A DNA stretch of 64,000 nucleotides, from NCBI RefSeq assembly GCF_003286085.1, contig NW_020825493.1, forward strand, positions 62,001 to 126,000. Reading direction: 5' to 3'. Each line of letters opens with the position of its first letter. Within the stretch, counting starts at the first letter, position 1. The notes under the pieces were generated by a model that saw nothing but the letters and a program-made list of their open reading frames with translations, searched no databases and was not told the DNA's origin. The stretch is from Drosophila persimilis (Eukaryota > Arthropoda > Insecta > Diptera > Drosophilidae). Below, in pieces: positions 56,185 through 64,000 of this stretch. The position numbers and the translations under genes were made by a program.

Positions 56185-58404
56185 CATGAGTTTGATATAA
56201 TACGTTCGTAATTAACCCTGATGGAAGCGAATACTGTCCTTTTGAAAACTTGACCGTCTATCACTTTCAAGTCTGGAAACTTACTCTGATTCTGTTGAAT
56301 GCTTTCTATTAAACTCAGATACTAAGCTGATTTGAATTGATCTGAGTCTAGATCAACCATGGGGTTTATTTGCGTGAGCTCCTCTATAGCCGGTTCATCC
56401 TGACGCGATAGAGTGTCAGCGACAACATTCAGTGTCGCCTTTCTATGTAGGATATTAAATGTGAAACTACGCAATTTCATAGACCATCTGGCTAATCTAC
56501 CCGATAAATCTTTTTGTTGCATTAACCATTTAAGTGCTGCGTGATCGGTTATGACTACGAAGTCCTGTCTGTCAATATAAGAGCGGAATTTTTGTATCCC
56601 TTTATGATTGCTAAGCACTCTAGTTCGGTAACCGAATAATTACGTTGTGCCTTGGATAATTTTTCTGACATGTAAGCAATTGGCAATTCAACGCCGTCGC
56701 GTTCTTGCGCTAAAACACAGCAAAATACAAGGTTTTGAGAAGTCAGGAGTTATCAAAATGGGTGATGCGGTTAAACAGGACTTTAAGGTCTCAAACGACT
56801 GTTGAGCATCCTCATTCCACTGTAAATCTTTTTTTTTCTTCTTAAGCAACTCGGTTAGGGGAAAACTAACGGTAGCATAATTTTCAACGAAACGTCGGTA
56901 CCAACCGGATAACCCCAAAATTCGTCGCAGTTGCTTAACGGTAACTAGCACAGGGAGCTTCGAGATGGCCTTGATTTTGTCTGGATTTGTCTTTATCTGA
57001 CCATTACCAAACATAAAACCCAAATACGTGATTTCTTTTCCCTATGTTAATGGTTAGATTTGCTTTGCGTAGACACAACGCTATCTCCTGTAACAACAGT
57101 AAATGCGACTCGAAGTCCTCTGATAAAACAAGTAGATCATCTAAATATACAAACACACGTGTACGAAGATGAGCTGGAATAACTCGATCCATTAGTCTAC
57201 AGAGAGTTTGAGCGGCATAGCAAAGACCAAAAGGCATCATTTTATATTGATATAACGGTCGGTTAGGCACTGTAAATGCAGTGTACTGTCGCGATTGTTC
57301 ATCCAACGGGATTTGCCAAAATGCGTGTTTGATGTCTAATCCAGTGATGTAACGAGCGGGTGGTAACCGACTTAGAATACCATCAATATGTGGTAACGGA
57401 TATGCATCCCGTCTTGTAACCTTGTTCACTTCTCTTGAATCGAGACACAGTCTATATTTTTCGCCTTTCTTTACCAAAACGCAATTACTGCTCCAGGGAC
57501 TAGTCGACTCCTCTATAACATCGAGCGCAAGCATATTGTCCAACTCGGCAAACATCAATTTCTCAATGGCTGGTGATACCGGCCAATGTCGTTGCTTTAC
57601 GGGAATAGCTGCTCCAACATCTATAGAGTGTGTGGCTAAACTGGTACGGCCTAATCCTTCAGTAGCGAAAGATGGAAAACAACCTATCACTTTATCTAAG
57701 CGAATTCTCTCGTCTGCTGTCAATTTATGTAGGTTCGGTGGTTCTTCGACGTCATCCGTACCTCCAACATCTAATTCAGATACCTCTGCAGTGTGTGTGA
57801 TTTTATCTAAAAGTCCAAATTTTTGCCAGAAGTCTATCCCCAAATAGACGTCTTGCTTGAGTTCAGGAATAAGAAACATTTCTAGGGCAGACCTAGACCT
57901 AGTGCATCCACGGTAATTAATTTGTGTTACCAGCTTGCCTATAACCTTACTTACAGTATCGTAAGCCGTTCGTATTGCTCCTGAACACTTTTTAACCTTG
58001 CAATGCGCCAACATTTCTTTCGCGGCTGAGCCTCCAATACAACTGATTGTGGCCCCCTAATCCAACAAAGCTATGTAATCACTGCCTTCAATGGTGACAT
58101 TGGTATACAGCCTGTTATCCGAGCTAAGAAATATAGCTGAAACAAACTTGTTCTTATTCTTGCGAACCATCTTCCAAAATTGTCTTAAACTTTTAGTTGA
58201 ACGTTTGGGCTTTCTTACAAATTTAAAACTATCTATCTTATCAAAAATTTTCTTACGCGTCGTAATATAATTTGCTTCCCTTTCAGGTAAAGGAGTAAAT
58301 GAATAATGATATGCCGTAGGCAGGGTTTCCTCTACTGTTTGTGAGCTGATCTTAGGCTCCCTTAAACTTTGGTCTTTCGTTAAACTAGTAGGTGATTCTT
58401 GCAA
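56185..58404 (-). pseudogene. Gypsy-like pol, first copy: PR, RT, RNase H
   Basis: From 58404 leftward one frame runs to about 57010 with a single stop, and this lies inside the protease active site: the codon after the catalytic Asp (IALLD) is TAG (58057-58059), before GATISC. RT: CLDSREVNK, GLDIKHAFW, MMPFGLCYAA, YLDDLLV. A one-base shift near 57015 leads to the next frame (LRRILGLSGWYRRFV). RNase H continues with another shift to ITDHAALKWL and NVVADTLSRQ. Coding similarity ends near 56185. Sequence from 56967 rightward is also present in the second tandem copy. Confidence 0.85.
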
Positions 58405-58424
58405 ACTTTTTTCTAAGGATGTGT

Positions 58425-59095
58425 CTGCTTGTTGTTGTTTAACACAACCTTCTGCAGGTTTCCCGGAGTCTTACATTTGACACATACCGGCTTGTAAGTA
58501 TATTTTGTTCCACACCCGTAGCAAAAGATCTTACGAGGACCTACACAATCGTCAAATTTATGACCTTTGTTGTCACAGTTCTAGAAAGTTGGAACTGTCT
58601 GTGAAGTACGACGTTGTATTTGACACACTTCATTATGCTCGACCAAGTCATCGAATAGCTGCTCGCTATCGTCTGGACCTGACAATTCCAATACGTATGA
58701 GCGAAGAGTCCTTTGCTTGACCGATTTTATATCGTTATAAAACTGCTCGTGCTTACGTACCTCTCGTCGTAATAGCGATCTGTTGGCAATCTTTAAGTGA
58801 AGAAGCTCGGGGTGAAGAGTGGGCTTGGAATTTCTAATAAGTAGATTCACAACATCTTTTTCTGTAACCGAATTTTGAAGCCTATCCACGAGATCTTCGA
58901 TAGCATATTGAAAGTCATCGAAGGATTCGTTTTCGCCCTGACGACGTGTCCTAATCTTTTCCCAGATATCATAGTCGGTCTCAACATCTTCAAATCTTCG
59001 TCTAAACTCTATACAAAACGTATACCAATTAAAGTTTGGGTAAGTTCGATGGAATTTCCAGTACCAATCACTAGATTTTCCCGCGAATAAAAGAT
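58425..59095 (-). pseudogene. Gypsy-like gag, first copy, truncated at its N-terminus
   Basis: Capsid-like segment: SSDWYWKFHRTYPNF, then CIEFRRRFEDVETDYDIW, ENESFDDFQYAIEDL, LRREVRKHEQFY. After a stop at about 58581 follow two cysteine knuckles (NCDNKGHKFDDC, CYGCGTKYTYKPVCVKC). The residues before AGKSSDWYW belong to the neighbouring LTR fragment, so the N-terminus was cut off at about 59090. The knuckles resemble those of the gag remnant at 1.7-1.8 kb. Confidence 0.75.
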
Positions 59096-59837
59096 AGAAT
59101 AGAAAGATAGATAGAAACGAATAAAAGATAGTGATCACAAAGCAATTGATAATTGTTATAAAGATTTTGTTGCGTTAGAGAACGTACTCGATAAATAAAC
59201 TTATCCATCCTCATGCAAATTAAATAACTGCGGTAGCGGATTGCGTTTTTAAAAAGTTTTTATTTAACTTCTAAGTTCACAGATATAGATTTAAGTTGAG
59301 GGTCACAAAGGATTCCGGACAAAGGGTTTGCGCGATCTTCTAGATCAAGACTCCCCCCATTCTTAAATGTTTCGTCCCGATACATTTTGAAGTTCTGATA
59401 GAGCTCTAATTTCTTCTGACAGTATTTGAATGCTGCTTTCCACTATTTCTTCTGACGGTATTCTTATTGATTTAATAAGTACAAATTTGGTTAATTTATA
59501 GCCGAAGTAAAATAACATTATCAATATCAAAATGATTAAAAATAATGTTGTTAATGGGAAGGCCGTATTACCTAATGTTATAACGGGATTTAAAATATTA
59601 ACATTATCAAAAGAAAATTGCTTATCATTCGATTGTATATAATCAACTAATTCAAAATCGCTATATCTATGATGCGATATATATCTTAGAATTTTACCCT
59701 TATCATGGGTTATATTATTTATTAAAATTGTGTGGTTGAATATAAGGAGATACGAACCTAACAAAGTAGTATTGTCTACGATATTTTTGCCTGAAACTAA
59801 TATGGGACCATCCTGAATGATGTCTATTTCTTTGTTT
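59096..59837 (-). mobile_element. Env C-terminus and LTR fragment of another errantivirus, first copy
   Basis: 59363-59764 encodes an env end with a membrane anchor (FLIILILIMLFYFGYKL) and a cytoplasmic tail. A purine tract (AATGGGGGAGTC) and an LTR start follow at about 59350, with AATAAAAAC on the minus strand near 59264 as polyadenylation signal. The LTR is cut at about 59096 where it meets gag. The right edge at 59837 is the DINE insertion. The env is partial and cannot act. Confidence 0.7.
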
Positions 59838-59839
59838 TT

Positions 59840-60420
59840 TATACCCGATACTCAAAATGAGTATTGGGGTATATTAGATTTGTGGTAAAAGTGGATGTGT
59901 GTAACGTCCAGAAGGAATCGTTTCCGACCCTATAAAGTATATATATTCTTGATCAGCATCAATAGCCGAGTCGATTGAGCCCTGTCTGTCTGTCCGTCCG
60001 TCCGTCTGTCCGTCTGTCCGTCCCCTTCAGCGCCTAATGCTCAAAGACTATAAGAGCTAGAGCAACGATGTTTTGGATCCAGACTTCTGTGATATGTCAC
60101 TGCTCCAAAAATATTTCAAAACTTTGCCCCGCCCACTTCCGCCCCCACAAAGGGCGAAAATCTGTGGCATCCACAATTTCGACGATACGAGAAAACTAAA
60201 AACGCAGAATCGTAGAAGATGACTATATCTTCTAGAGTGCCAAATCTGAACCAGATCGTATAATTATTACAGCCAGAATCACGAAAACAATTTCACTCTT
60301 TCTCGCTCTGTCTCACTCTAACACACAGGTTTCATGGTCGGTTTTGCCAATTGCAAAATATGAGTTCAAGGATCTCAGAACCTATAAAAGCCAGAGCAAC
60401 CAAATTTGGTATCCACACTT
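59840..60420 (+). mobile_element. DINE-1-like Helentron, cut by the tandem duplication
   Basis: TATACCCGATACTC start and long GTCY run (about 59983-60022). It stops at 'ggtatccacact', where the second duplication copy begins. Confidence 0.9.
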
Positions 60421-60426
60421 GATTTT

Positions 60427-61864
60427 GGCCTTGATTTTGTCTGGATTTGTCTTTATCTGACCATTACCAAACATAAAACCCAAATACGTGATTTCTTTTC
60501 CCTATGTTAATGGTTAGATTTGCTTTGCGTAGACACAACGCTATCTCCTGTAACAACAGTAAATGCGACTCGAAGTCCTCTGATAAAACAAGTAGATCAT
60601 CTAAATATACAAACACACGTGTACGAAGATGAGCTGGAATAACTCGATCCATTAGTCTACAGAGAGTTTGAGCGGCATAGCAAAGACCAAAAGGCATCAT
60701 TTTATATTGATATAACGGTCGGTTAGGCACTGTAAATGCAGTGTACTGTCGCGATTGTTCATCCAACGGGATTTGCCAAAATGCGTGTTTGATGTCTAAT
60801 CCAGTGATGTAACGAGCGGGTGGTAACCGACTTAGAATACCATCAATATGTGGTAACGGATATGCATCCCGTCTTGTAACCTTGTTCACTTCTCTTGAAT
60901 CGAGACACAGTCTATATTTTTCGCCTTTCTTTACCAAAACGCAATTACTGCTCCAGGGACTAGTCGACTCCTCTATAACATCGAGCGCAAGCATATTGTC
61001 CAACTCGGCAAACATCAATTTCTCAATGGCTGGTGATACCGGCCAATGTCGTTGCTTTACGGGAATAGCTGCTCCAACATCTATAGAGTGTGTGGCTAAA
61101 CTGGTACGGCCTAATCCTTCAGTAGCGAAAGATGGAAAACAACCTATCACTTTATCTAAGCGAATTCTCTCGTCTGCTGTCAATTTATGTAGGTTCGGTG
61201 GTTCTTCGACGTCATCCGTACCTCCAACATCTAATTCAGATACCTCTGCAGTGTGTGTGATTTTATCTAAAAGTCCAAATTTTTGCCAGAAGTCTATCCC
61301 CAAATAGACGTCTTGCTTGAGTTCAGGAATAAGAAACATTTCTAGGGCAGACCTAGACCTAGTGCATCCACGGTAATTAATTTGTGTTACCAGCTTGCCT
61401 ATAACCTTACTTACAGTATCGTAAGCCGTTCGTATTGCTCCTGAACACTTTTTAACCTTGCAATGCGCCAACATTTCTTTCGCGGCTGAGCCTCCAATAC
61501 AACTGATTGTGGCCCCCTAATCCAACAAAGCTATGTAATCACTGCCTTCAATGGTGACATTGGTATACAGCCTGTTATCCGAGCTAAGAAATATAGCTGA
61601 AACAAACTTGTTCTTATTCTTGCGAACCATCTTCCAAAATTGTCTTAAACTTTTAGTTGAACGTTTGGGCTTTCTTACAAATTTAAAACTATCTATCTTA
61701 TCAAAAATTTTCTTACGCGTCGTAATATAATTTGCTTCCCTTTCAGGTAAAGGAGTAAATGAATAATGATATGCCGTAGGCAGGGTTTCCTCTACTGTTT
61801 GTGAGCTGATCTTAGGCTCCCTTAAACTTTGGTCTTTCGTTAAACTAGTAGGTGATTCTTGCAA
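60427..61864 (-). pseudogene. Gypsy-like pol, second copy: PR and RT only
   Basis: Same frame and same TAG in the protease active site (61517-61519). It lacks the connection and RNase H, because the duplication border lies in the RT tail at 60427. Confidence 0.85.
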
Positions 61865-61884
61865 ACTTTTTTCTAAGGATGTGT

Positions 61885-62555
61885 CTGCTTGTTGTTGTTT
61901 AACACAACCTTCTGCAGGTTTCCCGGAGTCTTACATTTGACACATACCGGCTTGTAAGTATATTTTGTTCCACACCCGTAGCAAAAGATCTTACGAGGAC
62001 CTACACAATCGTCAAATTTATGACCTTTGTTGTCACAGTTCTAGAAAGTTGGAACTGTCTGTGAAGTACGACGTTGTATTTGACACACTTCATTATGCTC
62101 GACCAAGTCATCGAATAGCTGCTCGCTATCGTCTGGACCTGACAATTCCAATACGTATGAGCGAAGAGTCCTTTGCTTGACCGATTTTATATCGTTATAA
62201 AACTGCTCGTGCTTACGTACCTCTCGTCGTAATAGCGATCTGTTGGCAATCTTTAAGTGAAGAAGCTCGGGGTGAAGAGTGGGCTTGGAATTTCTAATAA
62301 GTAGATTCACAACATCTTTTTCTGTAACCGAATTTTGAAGCCTATCCACGAGATCTTCGATAGCATATTGAAAGTCATCGAAGGATTCGTTTTCGCCCTG
62401 ACGACGTGTCCTAATCTTTTCCCAGATATCATAGTCGGTCTCAACATCTTCAAATCTTCGTCTAAACTCTATACAAAACGTATACCAATTAAAGTTTGGG
62501 TAAGTTCGATGGAATTTCCAGTACCAATCACTAGATTTTCCCGCGAATAAAAGAT
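61885..62555 (-). pseudogene. Gypsy-like gag, second copy
   Basis: Residue for residue the same as 58425-59095, including the stop before the cysteine knuckles. Confidence 0.75.
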
Positions 62556-63297
62556 AGAATAGAAAGATAGATAGAAACGAATAAAAGATAGTGATCACAA
62601 AGCAATTGATAATTGTTATAAAGATTTTGTTGCGTTAGAGAACGTACTCGATAAATAAACTTATCCATCCTCATGCAAATTAAATAACTGCGGTAGCGGA
62701 TTGCGTTTTTAAAAAGTTTTTATTTAACTTCTAAGTTCACAGATATAGATTTAAGTTGAGGGTCACAAAGGATTCCGGACAAAGGGTTTGCGCGATCTTC
62801 TAGATCAAGACTCCCCCCATTCTTAAATGTTTCGTCCCGATACATTTTGAAGTTCTGATAGAGCTCTAATTTCTTCTGACAGTATTTGAATGCTGCTTTC
62901 CACTATTTCTTCTGACGGTATTCTTATTGATTTAATAAGTACAAATTTGGTTAATTTATAGCCGAAGTAAAATAACATTATCAATATCAAAATGATTAAA
63001 AATAATGTTGTTAATGGGAAGGCCGTATTACCTAATGTTATAACGGGATTTAAAATATTAACATTATCAAAAGAAAATTGCTTATCATTCGATTGTATAT
63101 AATCAACTAATTCAAAATCGCTATATCTATGATGCGATATATATCTTAGAATTTTACCCTTATCATGGGTTATATTATTTATTAAAATTGTGTGGTTGAA
63201 TATAAGGAGATACGAACCTAACAAAGTAGTATTGTCTACGATATTTTTGCCTGAAACTAATATGGGACCATCCTGAATGATGTCTATTTCTTTGTTT
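62556..63297 (-). mobile_element. Env C-terminus and LTR fragment, second copy
   Basis: Same as 59096-59837; the env end is at 62823-63224. Confidence 0.7.
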
Positions 63298-63299
63298 TT

Positions 63300-64000
63300 T
63301 ATACCCGATACTCAAAATGAGTATTGGGGTATATTAGATTTGTGGTAAAAGTGGATGTGTGTAACGTCCAGAAGGAATCGTTTCCGACCCTATAAAGTAT
63401 ATATATTCTTGATCAGCATCAATAGCCGAGTCGATTGAGCCCTGTCTGTCTGTCCGTCCGTCCGTCTGTCCGTCTGTCCGTCCCCTTCAGCGCCTAATGC
63501 TCAAAGACTATAAGAGCTAGAGCAACGATGTTTTGGATCCAGACTTCTGTGATATGTCACTGCTCCAAAAATATTTCAAAACTTTGCCCCGCCCACTTCC
63601 GCCCCCACAAAGGGCGAAAATCTGTGGCATCCACAATTTCGACGATACGAGAAAACTAAAAACGCAGAATCGTAGAAGATGACTATATCTTCTAGAGTGC
63701 CAAATCTGAACCAGATCGTATAATTATTACAGCCAGAATCACGAAAACAATTTCACTCTTTCTCGCTCTGTCTCACTCTAACACACAGGTTTCATGGTCG
63801 GTTTTGCCAATTGCAAAATATGAGTTCAAGGATCTCAGAACCTATAAAAGCCAGAGCAACCAAATTTGGTATCCACACTCCTGTGATATCGGACCTTGAC
63901 CGTTTCCTGTCCAAATTTCGCCACACCCCCTTCCGCCCCCGCAAAGGACGAAAATCTGAGGCAACCACAAATCTCAGAGACTATTAAGGCTAGAGTAACC
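63300..64000 (+). mobile_element. DINE-1-like Helentron, running off the window
   Basis: Same as 59840-60420 for its first 580 bases, then continues with the normal DINE modules to the window end. Confidence 0.9.

Larger units (their letters stand above)
56967..60426. repeat. 3460-base tandem duplication, copy 1
   Basis: From GGCCTTGATTTT in RT through gag, env/LTR and a partial DINE to 60426. Every readable frame inside has exactly the same residues as copy 2, at a constant offset of 3460. The junction at about 60420 joins a broken DINE to RT through TTGATTTTGG, with short overlap. Confidence 0.95.
60427..63886. repeat. 3460-base tandem duplication, copy 2
   Basis: Repeat of 56967-60426. 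After 63880 the DINE continues past the point where copy 1 is broken, which shows that copy 2 carries the original right flank. Confidence 0.95.

Overview
The window looks like heterochromatin (pericentromere, Y or neo-Y) of a Drosophila, most likely of the obscura group. At least fourteen full or partial copies of a DINE-1/mini-me type Helentron repeat run through it. They carry the TATACCCGATACTC end, a (GTCY)n microsatellite and a GTTGC..GCAAC hairpin at the other end. The rest is almost wholly retrotransposon, much of it nested. I see no intact host gene, no rRNA or tRNA gene and no CRISPR. The species guess rests on the repeat subfamily and is an inference.

Region 1 (1-2840): two DINE fragments around a broken Ty3/gypsy-type gag. 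Region 2 (about 2841-23580): a triplicated block. Each unit holds a CR1-like LINE (+), a full DINE (+), the end of a BEL/Pao pol (-) and fragments of a host-type NHL-domain gene (-). Units 2 and 3 are colinear at an exact 5763-base offset and nearly identical; unit 1 is older and differs by several indels. Joining unit 2 to unit 3 made a chimeric reading frame of antisense NHL sequence plus reverse transcriptase.

Region 3 (24281-49741): two head-to-tail copies (-) of a 17.6/297-type errantivirus that share one LTR (28476-29038). Each keeps an intact 315-codon gag but has broken pol and env, and the two share the same pol lesions. The env of the longer copy (B) is split by two DINEs and by a 12.3-kb Osvaldo/Ulysses-like LTR element (+, 29288-41614). 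That element has a tRNA-Lys type primer site, gag (itself split by a DINE), pol, a tandem DINE pair, a second gag-like repeat-rich gene, and an array of TATCGA boxes at 33-base spacing near its right LTR.

Region 4 (49742-64000): non-coding DNA and two more DINEs, a gypsy-like integrase end (-), then a pol-gag-env/LTR-DINE block (-) duplicated in tandem at an offset of 3460 bases, with all readable frames identical between copies. Both copies have a stop codon inside the protease active-site triad.

Taken together this is a TE graveyard still being reshuffled by recent tandem duplications. The most unusual points are the amplified antisense NHL-gene fragments, the periodic TATCGA array, the tandem errantivirus pair with a shared LTR, and the two very young tandem duplications.
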